A stretch of 52,573 bases of DNA from Bacteroidota bacterium (GTDB taxonomy: Bacteria > Bacteroidota > Bacteroidia > Bacteroidales > DTGW01), in NCBI GenBank assembly GCA_029550865.1, contig JAKPGM010000072.1, positions 1 to 52,573 on the forward strand, read 5' to 3'. The notes below the pieces were generated by a model. It was not told where the DNA came from, ran no database searches, and worked only from the letters and a program-made list of their open reading frames with translations. A program made the translations under genes and the position numbers. Shown piece by piece: positions 1 to 8,855 of this stretch. Every line of letters starts with the position of its first letter. Position 1 is the first letter of the stretch.

Positions 1-119
1 CCACCGCACAACGCTTGGATGATGGCCTGTGCTAATTTCAAAGGCTGTTAAAACTCCTTCTCCTCAGACTATCTACTTTTTAATTTCAAACCCTGCCCCT
101 CTCCTTTCAATCCTCACCC
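1..119. repeat. Direct repeat, left copy (partner at 540-659)
   Basis: This stretch begins CCACCGCACAA and contains ACTATCTACTTTTTAATTTC. It recurs about 540 bp later with roughly 80% identity by eye. The repeat runs into the GC-rich hairpin that follows in both copies, so a compound unit of about 540 bp seems to have been duplicated. No coding potential is visible. Confidence 0.7.
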
Positions 120-171
120 CCGTCCCCTCTCCTTTCCAAGGAGAGGGGGTGGCCGATAGGACGGGGTGAGG
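112..171. repeat. GC-rich palindromic intergenic repeat, family 1, copy 1
   Basis: Outer arms CCTCACCCCCGT and ACGGGGTGAGG enclose a near-perfect inner palindrome, CCCCTCTCC-TTTCCAA-GGAGAGGGG. Related copies lie at 680-738, 36080-36140 and 36269-36326. It is a REP-like foldback in otherwise AT-rich intergenic DNA. It could be a structural repeat or a transcription stop; nothing here shows mobility. Confidence 0.75.
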
Positions 172-250
172 ATGATATGAGGTACCATAAGGTAGGGTAA
201 GTAGGGTAAGGCAACATCATCTTCATCCTTTTTCAACATTAACGAGTACG

Positions 251-304
251 ACCCCTTAAAATTTTTGCTCTTCCAACCCCGTAGGGGTGGCATTTTGGTA
301 GCAA
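251..304 (-). repeat. Dispersed repeat family 2 (CCCCTACGGGGT core), copy 1
   Basis: On the minus strand it reads TTGCTACCAAAATGCCACCC followed by CTACGGGGTTGGAAGA. Two more copies, on the plus strand, lie at 36149-36197 and 36388-36425. The core CCCCTACGGGGT is nearly palindromic. Repeats of this kind are common between genes in Bacteroidota; no function is evident. Confidence 0.7.
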
Positions 305-340
305 AAAGAAAATCAAGCACAAATGATCCCTTCCCGCTCT

Positions 341-504
341 GGTCAAAACGGAGTATGGCAGGCAGGGTAAGCCAAATCGTTGGCCGGGGCGTTTTTTGTG
401 GCCTCTACTTTACGGAATAGCTGTAGCGTTTCCACACCAGGTTTTCCTCCTGCCAACGCTTTGAAACGACAAGCGCCCCTGCGGCCATACTTGCCGTTTT
501 GACC
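341..504. repeat. 164-bp GC-rich foldback with terminal inverted repeats
   Basis: The ends are GGTCAAAACGG-AGTATGGC (341-359) and the inverted GGCCATACTTGCCGTTTTGACC (483-504), which pair over about 18 positions with a small bulge. The interior is more GC-rich than its surroundings. A 70-codon minus-strand ORF crosses it, but it has no recognisable domain, leader or start signal. It could be a MITE-like remnant or a structured intergenic repeat. No transposase is nearby and I see no clear target-site duplication. Confidence 0.5.
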
Positions 505-539
505 ATTCACTGCTCCACACCGCCGCGCATTTGTGCAGC

Positions 540-659
540 CCACCGCACAATGCATAGATTTTGACCAGGGCTAATTTTCAAGGCTTTTAAAATTTCTTCT
601 CTTCATGACTATCTACTTTTTAATTTCAAATCCTGCCGCTGTCCTTTTAACCTCACCCC
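540..659. repeat. Direct repeat, right copy (partner at 1-119)
   Basis: Second copy of the repeat at the window start. It shares CACCGCACAA at the left and the block ACTATCTACTTTTTAATTTC near the right, and again runs into CCTCACCCCC. Small substitutions separate the copies, so the duplication is not very recent. Confidence 0.7.
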
Positions 660-679
660 CTACTCCTCGTCCTTTCTAT

Positions 680-738
680 CCTCACCCCCGTCCCCTCTCC
701 TTTGCAAGGAGAGGGGTGTCCGTTAGGACGGGGTGAGG
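680..738. repeat. GC-rich palindromic intergenic repeat, family 1, copy 2
   Basis: It has the same outer arms (CCTCACCCCCGT / ACGGGGTGAGG) and inner palindrome (CCCCTCTCC-TTTGCAA-GGAGAGGGG) as copy 1. A partial extra CCTCACCCCC lies just upstream at 650-659. Confidence 0.75.
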
Positions 739-785
739 ATGACATGGCGGGAGATACCGTATGGCGAAGTGAGATTTTAGTCCCT

Positions 786-833
786 CCCAAAATAATTTTA
801 AAAATTTTTCTAAAAGGTCGATGCATGCCTGTA
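786..833 (-). repeat. Leader-element fragment A (orphan, decayed)
   Basis: On the minus strand this carries the A/T block of the dispersed leader family (CGACCTTTTAGAAAAATTTT then TAAAATTATTTTGGG). The final CGGATG is lost and the upstream arm is shortened to GCATCGACC. No gene starts where the element ends. It shows that the element occurs outside the sugar-utilisation genes and decays there. Confidence 0.5.
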
Positions 834-972
834 TACAAAACTACTGAAAAAGCCACTGATACAAGCCTTTGCACTTGACAAACTTTTGTAGAAGACATTA
901 TTTACCATCAAAAATAAAGAGCTGCATAGAAAAATCCCTATCCACGCCGAAATTTTCCTTTTTTTGAATCAC

Positions 973-1018
973 AAAAAAAATCCGCAGGAAATAGCATCTT
1001 TCTGACGCTATCCTGCGG
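973..1018 (-). terminator. Rho-independent terminator after the GH29 gene
   Basis: On the minus strand a stem CCGCAGGATAGC pairs with GCTATTTCCTGCGG (one small bulge) across a short loop and is followed at once by a run of eight T. It sits about 25 bp beyond the stop codon of the fucosidase gene and would end the minus-strand gene run. Confidence 0.85.
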
Positions 1019-1042
1019 AAGAATATTTGTAATCAGCAAAGT

Positions 1043-3454
1043 TTACTTGCCTATTTCCTCAAAAACCATTTTGTCGATATTGAAATTATCGCCATCGGCG
1101 ACAAATTTAAGGATGTGTTTACCAGCCTCGAGTTTGACATTTTTCTTTACAACCGTCCAGTTTTGAAATCCGCCTGTGCTGGGGACATCAATTATACCCG
1201 ACACATCCTTGTCGTCGCATTCGAGGTGGAATTTACCGCCTTCGAAAGCTGCAGCAAGATAAAACGACACCTGATAGGTGGCCGTTTTGTTCACAGTAAC
1301 AGTGTATGCCAGCCACTCTCCTCGGTTAATCCAGCCTACATTGAAGCCACCTGCCGAGCATTTTTCAATATCTACGCCTTCCTGCATACGATACTGTCCA
1401 CCTTCGTTTACCTCGTTACGGTCGTGGAATGCTTCGTCGGGGCAGCCCGTATCAAAATCTTCGGCTTCGATGGCACCTGGAACTGTATGCGGTTTATAGG
1501 GTTGCTGCCCCAGGTCGCACACTTCCTTCAATTGCCAGCCCGTAAAAGAAGCTGCGCTAGCATTGGCAGTAATCACTTTAGCTCCCTCGTTTATGCCGCC
1601 ACTTATCGATAATACTTTTCCGGGAAATTGTTTATTCGTTATTTTCAGGAGTCCATAATAAGTGGTTTCAATTTTCCATAATTGATTATCCTTATTTGCA
1701 TTTTTGGCAAGACCTATACCCTGGATAGCAGCATTGTATTCCAACACCTGATTATCTTTCCGATTAATAATTTTGTAAAATCCCTTACCAAAAGCCTCAA
1801 GTTTCCACTGATTTGCTGCATCTTTTCTTTTTTTGGCAAGAACCAAGTCTCTTCCTACAATTAGACCGCTATTTTCATTAGCAGGAATCAGGTAATAATG
1901 AGGGGTAACATTGATATCGGCATAATTGTCGAGAGGCGGAATAGTACCCTCAAAGCTCATGCGAATTACGTAGGCAGCATCCTCGAAATAATTATCGGGT
2001 AAATTAATGATCAAGCCCTCGTTGGTTTGCTGGTATGTCAAAGGCTGATATTTATTTTCAGCACCCATAATCATTTCCACCGACTTGAGATTTTGAAGGT
2101 TGATATGATCGGTAGACAGGAGAGATAATTTAATTTCCTTTTGTCCCCTTTCCCAGCCAAGCAATATGGCATAAAGAGTTGTATTGTCTTTCGAGCGGGT
2201 GTAACGGATATCTTTGGCGGTACCTTCCTGGGGTGCAATAAACACTCCATGGTTGGCACCCATTTTTGTAGGACCTTCGCCGTACCATTGCCAGGCACGA
2301 GTGTTGTATATGGCTTCTCCATATTTTTTCAGCCATTTTCCTATTGTGAGAAGAATATCTTTTTGTTCCTGGGGTATCGAACCATCGGCCTTGGGCGAGA
2401 TATTCAGTAGCAGGTTGCCATTCTTACTGACCTTATCGATAAGGGAATGCAGGAGTTGCTTAGGTGAATAGTAGGTAAGCCCCTCGGTATAGCACCAGCT
2501 GGTGGCACTAATTGCATCATCGGACAGCCAGTATATATCGGTAAGTGCTGTTGGGCCACCACGTTCATAATCCAAAACCCCACATTTAGTATTTAATCCG
2601 TCCTTAAAAGTAGCAACCACTTCCTTATTCCACTGTTGAGCCTGGTTATAGTAATACGAGAGAAAACCAAGCAAGATGGGCTCTGAAATACGATGCAGAT
2701 TAAAGTCCTGATAAATAATATCGGGTTGATAACCATCGATAATTTCTTTATGTTTGTCCAGCCAGAGGGCTTCATTTTTTTCTTTACCCTGTCGGCCATA
2801 GAGTATCTGTAATTTGGGGTCATTGGTAGGAGGAACATATTCAAAGTAACCTGTGATGTTGTAGGCATGATGCATGGAAAGCAACAGCTTTAAATTTCTC
2901 TGGCGTATTGCCTTGCTGAGCAGTTCCACCAGGTCGAGTTTAGGACCCAAATCTTTTGCATTCCAGGGATTTGCTTTGCTTGCCCACATCGAAAAGCCAT
3001 CGTGATGTTCGGCAACCATACCAGCAAATTTAACTCCAGCATCGGCAAACAGTTGTGCCCACTCATCGGGGTCGAAATTGCCCCCTTCCGATTTCAGTCG
3101 CGGTGCGAACTGCACAAAGTTACCCTCCTTATCCTTTGCCCCAAGAATGAAATTATGATATGGCCAAACAGCAATATCACCATATTTTTCGATATGATGC
3201 TTGTTCTCGTTTGAGCCCGGAACATACATGTTTCGGGGGTACCATTCGTTGGCATACGCCGGAACAGAATACACCCCCCAATGCAGATATATACCAAATT
3301 TAGCATCCTTAAACCATTCGGGTACAGGATTAACCTTCTCTAACGATACAAAGGTCGGTTCGAATGTCCGCTGTTGACCAACCTGTTGCGAAAAAACAGG
3401 GAATAATCTTAGACAAATTATCCCTACTATAGCAAATATCTTTAATGCTTTCAT
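1043..3454 (-). CDS. GH29 alpha-L-fucosidase with beta-trefoil and CBM6 modules
   Basis: Predicted secreted exo-fucosidase of 803 residues. A signal peptide (about 1-22) precedes a GH29 catalytic domain (about 35-400): KFGIYLHWGVYSVPAYANEW near 52-71 and AEHHDGFSMW near 148-157 are family hallmarks, and Asp250 in IIYQDF is the likely nucleophile. A beta-sandwich (about 420-540), a ricin-like beta-trefoil (about 550-655, repeated Q-W-K motifs) and a C-terminal CBM6 (about 665-800, starting IEAEDFD) follow. No lipobox or T9SS tail is present, so it is probably periplasmic. It is the last gene of the minus-strand run and is followed by a strong terminator. Fucose occurs on xyloglucan and some arabinoxylans; the substrate is inferred only. 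Confidence 0.9.
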   Translation of the reverse strand: MKALKIFAIVGIICLRLFPVFSQQVGQQRTFEPTFVSLEKVNPVPEWFKDAKFGIYLHWGVYSVPAYANEWYPRNMYVPGSNENKHHIEKYGDIAVWPYHNFILGAKDKEGNFVQFAPRLKSEGGNFDPDEWAQLFADAGVKFAGMVAEHHDGFSMWASKANPWNAKDLGPKLDLVELLSKAIRQRNLKLLLSMHHAYNITGYFEYVPPTNDPKLQILYGRQGKEKNEALWLDKHKEIIDGYQPDIIYQDFNLHRISEPILLGFLSYYYNQAQQWNKEVVATFKDGLNTKCGVLDYERGGPTALTDIYWLSDDAISATSWCYTEGLTYYSPKQLLHSLIDKVSKNGNLLLNISPKADGSIPQEQKDILLTIGKWLKKYGEAIYNTRAWQWYGEGPTKMGANHGVFIAPQEGTAKDIRYTRSKDNTTLYAILLGWERGQKEIKLSLLSTDHINLQNLKSVEMIMGAENKYQPLTYQQTNEGLIINLPDNYFEDAAYVIRMSFEGTIPPLDNYADINVTPHYYLIPANENSGLIVGRDLVLAKKRKDAANQWKLEAFGKGFYKIINRKDNQVLEYNAAIQGIGLAKNANKDNQLWKIETTYYGLLKITNKQFPGKVLSISGGINEGAKVITANASAASFTGWQLKEVCDLGQQPYKPHTVPGAIEAEDFDTGCPDEAFHDRNEVNEGGQYRMQEGVDIEKCSAGGFNVGWINRGEWLAYTVTVNKTATYQVSFYLAAAFEGGKFHLECDDKDVSGIIDVPSTGGFQNWTVVKKNVKLEAGKHILKFVADGDNFNIDKMVFEEIGK

Positions 3455-3582
3455 AAATGATATATATTAAGTTTCCCCCGAAAATATTAAACTTCAGCCA
3501 ATGTATTCTTGTAAGAATGTTTCGAATTAGGCAATTAAATGTAAAATATAGCCTGCAAACTTGCTATTTTGCTCATTAACCA

Positions 3583-4929
3583 TCACTCAAATCGCATCCA
3601 ATCAATTTCAACCTTCCTATCATCGGCCGAGGTGACAATTACATGTTTTATTCCCGGCTTCAGGGGTACAACTTTTGATTTGATGACCTGCCATTGATTG
3701 CCTGGCGGGATGACGATTTTTGCTATCGGCGTATTGATATCATTTAGCCTTACCTCAACTACCCCGCCCTTTGGAGCAATACATTTGACTTCAACATTTT
3801 CATACTTTTTATCCTCAAAGTCGACGCTGTTGTATTGCAACCATGCTCCTTTCTTGCTGAAAATAGTTTTCCAACCCTCAAAGGTATGGGTTGTATCATT
3901 AAAAGTAACCTCAACCCCTTGTTCACTAATTTTGCTATACCTATCGATTTCTATTTTTTGGGAGGCATTGGTCAGCCCAACACCGCGATGAGTAGGCAGC
4001 ACCTTACGAATGGTTCCATCGGCATTAAAAAACAGGCTATCGATACAGATTGACCGATTTTTGTCGAAATGAGGCGAGAGTGCATTTTGGTGATAGAAAA
4101 GATACCACTGCCCTTTAAATTCGACAATAGAATGATGGTTGGTCCAGCAGTTCATTGGCGACTCATCCATGATCACACCCGTCCAGGTGAAGGGTCCCAT
4201 AGGACCATGACCCATAGCATACTCGAGCCTTTCGATATTGTGTTCCACATGGGGAAAGGTTAAATAATACAATCCATTTCGCTCAAACACCCAGGGCCCC
4301 TCTTTCAGGCCTTTTTCGGGCAAATTGGCAATAATCATGGGTTCAGAATCAAGTTCTGTCATATTATCCTTGAGCTTAGCCACGTAAATATGCCCGAGTG
4401 ACCAATACAAATAAGCCTGCCCGTCCTTTTCGATAAAAACGCAGGGGTCAATACCCATGACGCCTTTAATAGGCTTTGCCTGGGGGACAAAAGGCCCTTC
4501 GGGCTTATCGGATATGGCTACCCCAATGCGAAAGAAAGGACGTTTGGTAACACTATCTCTTTCGCGGCTTAAAGCAGGAAAGTAAAAATAATACTTACCG
4601 TTGCGTTCGATACAATCAGGTGCCCAGAAGCTGTAAGTAGTACTATCGACCCAGGGCACAACGTATTGCGAGAGTATAACGCCATGGTCGGTCCAGTCGA
4701 CCAGATTCTGGGAAGAGAAACCATGATAATCTTCCATACAAAACCAATCCTTGCGCAATCCTTTTCCATCGGGAACCGGTATATCGTGCGAAGGATAAAC
4801 ATATACCCTGCCATTAAATACATGCGCCGAAGGATCGGCGGTAAACTGATTGCGTATAAATGGATTTTGCGAAAAAACCAGGTATCCATTTAATAACAAC
4901 AACGATAAAATGCTACCCCTTCGAATCAT
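3583..4929 (-). CDS. GH43 family glycosidase with C-terminal CBM6
   Basis: A 448-residue secreted five-bladed beta-propeller enzyme, expected to act as an arabinofuranosidase or xylosidase on xylan side chains. The signal peptide is about 1-20. The GH43 triad is visible: Asp32 (TADPSAHVF, base), Asp161 (MGIDPCVF, pKa modulator) and Glu211 (LKEGPWVF, acid). Residues about 330-448 form a CBM6-like beta-sandwich ending in VEIDWMRFE. It follows the GH9 gene by 25 bp, so it is probably co-transcribed with it, and 128 bp separate it from GH29. GH43 members differ widely in substrate and I cannot assign a subfamily safely. Confidence 0.88.
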   Translation of the reverse strand: MIRRGSILSLLLLNGYLVFSQNPFIRNQFTADPSAHVFNGRVYVYPSHDIPVPDGKGLRKDWFCMEDYHGFSSQNLVDWTDHGVILSQYVVPWVDSTTYSFWAPDCIERNGKYYFYFPALSRERDSVTKRPFFRIGVAISDKPEGPFVPQAKPIKGVMGIDPCVFIEKDGQAYLYWSLGHIYVAKLKDNMTELDSEPMIIANLPEKGLKEGPWVFERNGLYYLTFPHVEHNIERLEYAMGHGPMGPFTWTGVIMDESPMNCWTNHHSIVEFKGQWYLFYHQNALSPHFDKNRSICIDSLFFNADGTIRKVLPTHRGVGLTNASQKIEIDRYSKISEQGVEVTFNDTTHTFEGWKTIFSKKGAWLQYNSVDFEDKKYENVEVKCIAPKGGVVEVRLNDINTPIAKIVIPPGNQWQVIKSKVVPLKPGIKHVIVTSADDRKVEIDWMRFE

Positions 4930-4954
4930 AGGTTTACTTTTTAAGATTTATTCA

Positions 4955-7498
4955 TCATTGCATGAAAAGATCCTGGGCAGCGGCTGCCAGGAAAATGTAT
5001 GCAGCGCCAATACTAATGACATATTCATTTTCGCCCCAGAAAAATGGCCAGTCTTCTTTATTTTCCAGAAAATCGGGTTTCAGGAACAATAAACCGGGTA
5101 CCACGCCACCGGCAATAAAGGTAAAATCGGCCCTATTATTCCCGTAAGCAATCTTTTTCGATTTTACGCCCACGGCCGAAACAAAGGACACATTTGAATA
5201 GGGATGACAGCCAAGAATATAGTTCAGCCCTCTAAGGGTATAATCGCGGCTAACAATCTCGGGATAGTACCTGGCAGCATAATAATTTACAATAGCCCAG
5301 TTGACCACAAAATAATTACCTCCCCAGCCACGCGAGAGGATGGGCACTCCATAAGGATTCTCTTTCGAAAGATTATCGTTGTATGTTTTCCATTGTACAA
5401 CATACTTTTTCAGCTTATCCCGATATTTCTGGTCCATATACTTAAATGCTTGTAAAGCGGTGAGCATATTCATGTACAAATTAGAATCGAGTGCAGACCA
5501 GATATTTTTTTGAAAGTAATCATGATACTCTTTGTCATTGGTGGTAATAAATAACTCAAGGGATGCTTTCAATTTCATTGTATTTGCATTGCGACGATTA
5601 TCGGACATGGCTGACTCGGCAATTTCCTTATTTTTATTGTCGTTCCAAAGCATTTGAGCATAGAAGATACATTGATCGGCGAGGGTATCATTATAATTCT
5701 TCAGTGCCCTGGCAGCTGCCGCCAGCGATGCAATGGTTTGATAATCGAGACTGATATTACGATTGGTAAACACCCATCTATCGTCGAGCGTGCCACTCGA
5801 TTTACCATCGGACTGGTATGGTTTTAAATTGGGATTGTAGGGCAAATTATCGGTAATGGTAGAAGCATCGCCCAAATGATGATATTGGTACAGATTGGGC
5901 ACGTTGATACCTCTGACGGGGTGTCCTACATATTTAACCTGTGCAACCAGATTGAGCACGCCATGCTCGATTTGTTGCAATAAATCAGGCACACCATCGG
6001 GACGATGGATATCGACATAACGTTCATGTTGGGAGATATAAGTCTGATCGCGTTTGAGGTTAAATTTTTCCCAGGCATCCACAAAACTTGATACTACGCT
6101 GCAATGCGAGTGAGTTTCAATGTCGAAGTCACCGGCATCGAACCATCCTCCAATAGCGAGGCCAGGAATGCGCTCGAAGGGTTTGTATTTAGAGTCTGTA
6201 GTAGCCCCCATCTCGTACAAATCGAAATGTTGATGATTGGTGGGTGCCTGCAAAGCATCGTCGAGATATGGGACACCATGCCAGGTACGATAGGCCTCGT
6301 TTACCTTCATGTGATCCATTTGTACTGGAAACCATACATCGAGCGTAGGATGCCAGATATTGGCATATACCCCGGAATGGATGGGGAAAGCATTCGTTCG
6401 CTGATTGCCATACTGTATAACATATAGCCCGGTCTCTTGAATCGATGAGAAATCAAACTTCACATAACGATAACGCATGAATTTTCCCCATTCGGAAACG
6501 GGAGCGGTGTATACCTTTTCCATTTTGCCATCGGGCAAGACTTTAAGGACAGCCGCTTCGTTTAAAGGTTTATCGTTAGGATCGAGCTCTATTACGGCAA
6601 TTTTTTGTTGTTGTGGATGATAGCCCACCTGCGAGAACCCAATAACCGGCTGACGTATCCAATCGGAAATAGAATTGACTTCGACGTACCATTCCAGTAC
6701 TTTACCTGTTTTATTTGCAGGCAATAGGCTGCGAACAACAAACCAACCGTTTTGTGCTACAATTCGGCCATCGAAAAGCATTAAATCCGAGTCAGAAGAT
6801 ATTTTAATTAAACGTTCCGGATCTTCGGGGGCAAACACCAGATCTTTCCCCCTTGCAATGGGTTCAGGGACGATAAACTCACCACGCCCACGATCGTCGA
6901 AGGTAGAAAAGCCACCAAATTGAGGCACTTTTTCGCTGACAGGTCGCACCTTTGAACCACTAAATGGATATAGCGGGAAAATACCAGGCTTTCCATCCGC
7001 TAAGAATGTTCTTTCAAAATACGCAGAAGGTAAAAATTCGAGATTCAATCCCGCCTTACCCACAAGAAATTGAGGTAATGGTTTATCGAGCACCACGTTT
7101 ATTAAAACACCATCCTTATAAGGTTTAACTATCACTTTCGATGTGAAATCGTACATCTGATATTTTAGTACAACTTCAATGGTGCTGTTGGCCTTATCTA
7201 CTTTTCTATCAACTACTTCAGGTACCAGGTCCCATTGTTCAGGGGTATTCTGCAATCGAACACATCCGCCGGTTACCGTTCTCACTCCATGATGAATAAT
7301 TTCGATACCTGCAGTTTTTTCGTCGAAGAACAGCCCGTTGTATTGATTACTGAACACCAATACATTAACTCCCCGTCCTTCATAGTAATCAAGTTCATTA
7401 AGTTGTAGCCCACCGCCAAAAAGTGATGTAAATCCTATCGTACCGATTATCACAACTAAAGCGAAAATATTTTTTGCTGCTTTATAAATCTCTCTCAT
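4955..7498 (-). CDS. GH9 endoglucanase-like enzyme with N-terminal Ig domain
   Basis: An 847-residue predicted periplasmic or secreted GH9 enzyme. A hydrophobic N-terminus is followed by a long beta-rich region (about 30-280), a cellulase Ig-like domain (about 285-370, starting GFSQVGYHP) and an (alpha/alpha)6 barrel (about 378-847). Catalytic motifs are DAGDFD at 454-459 (base) and Glu825 in GENEY (acid). GH9 enzymes usually cut beta-1,4-glucan or xyloglucan; in a xylan-type locus it may open mixed plant-wall glucan. The extra N-terminal region of about 250 residues is longer than in simple GH9 enzymes and is unassigned. A decayed leader element lies directly upstream. Confidence 0.88.
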   Translation of the reverse strand: MREIYKAAKNIFALVVIIGTIGFTSLFGGGLQLNELDYYEGRGVNVLVFSNQYNGLFFDEKTAGIEIIHHGVRTVTGGCVRLQNTPEQWDLVPEVVDRKVDKANSTIEVVLKYQMYDFTSKVIVKPYKDGVLINVVLDKPLPQFLVGKAGLNLEFLPSAYFERTFLADGKPGIFPLYPFSGSKVRPVSEKVPQFGGFSTFDDRGRGEFIVPEPIARGKDLVFAPEDPERLIKISSDSDLMLFDGRIVAQNGWFVVRSLLPANKTGKVLEWYVEVNSISDWIRQPVIGFSQVGYHPQQQKIAVIELDPNDKPLNEAAVLKVLPDGKMEKVYTAPVSEWGKFMRYRYVKFDFSSIQETGLYVIQYGNQRTNAFPIHSGVYANIWHPTLDVWFPVQMDHMKVNEAYRTWHGVPYLDDALQAPTNHQHFDLYEMGATTDSKYKPFERIPGLAIGGWFDAGDFDIETHSHCSVVSSFVDAWEKFNLKRDQTYISQHERYVDIHRPDGVPDLLQQIEHGVLNLVAQVKYVGHPVRGINVPNLYQYHHLGDASTITDNLPYNPNLKPYQSDGKSSGTLDDRWVFTNRNISLDYQTIASLAAAARALKNYNDTLADQCIFYAQMLWNDNKNKEIAESAMSDNRRNANTMKLKASLELFITTNDKEYHDYFQKNIWSALDSNLYMNMLTALQAFKYMDQKYRDKLKKYVVQWKTYNDNLSKENPYGVPILSRGWGGNYFVVNWAIVNYYAARYYPEIVSRDYTLRGLNYILGCHPYSNVSFVSAVGVKSKKIAYGNNRADFTFIAGGVVPGLLFLKPDFLENKEDWPFFWGENEYVISIGAAYIFLAAAAQDLFMQ

Positions 7499-7615
7499 CT
7501 GTAATGTTTTAAAAGGTTGTTAATGATCTGAAACAACTTGCATGTAATAATTTTTTTGCCATATCGCAAGCATGTTGAAAAATTATTCATGCTTTTATGA
7601 GTATCGTGCCATACA
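7496..7615 (-). repeat. Leader-element copy H (decayed), upstream of GH9
   Basis: Read on the minus strand it keeps blocks of the leader family in order: ATGGCACGATACTCATAAAA (compare ATGTATAGCAGTATTCACAA), CATGAATAATTTTTCAACAT (compare the TATGAAAATAATTTTTCATA block), TTACATGCAAGTT (compare TTACATGCGAGTT) and ACCTTTTAAAA, ending on the GH9 start codon as ...CAGATG. The CGGATG hairpin and the peptide frame are lost. Confidence 0.45.
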
Positions 7616-7646
7616 GAACAAATCTAGTTTAAATTTTAAAATTAGC

Positions 7647-8825
<1,179 letters not shown>

Positions 8826-8855
8826 TTATTTGTTTTTCCACAGTCTTCTATCACG

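Noticed and set aside
114-320. 68-codon minus-strand ORF and the similar ORF at 653-898
   Set aside because: Both run through palindromic repeats and leader fragment A; the peptides are translations of repeat DNA.
343-555. 70-codon minus-strand ORF
   Set aside because: It lies over the foldback and direct repeat, shows no domain or start context, and its openness follows from high GC.
1115-1612. 165-codon plus-strand ORF antisense to GH29
   Set aside because: Shadow of a well-supported gene; no domain, no start signal.
3455-3582. Possible further leader remnant before GH29
   Set aside because: TTTAATATTTTCGGGGG and ATGAGCAAAATAGC are suggestive, but no block order or hairpin is kept; too weak to list.
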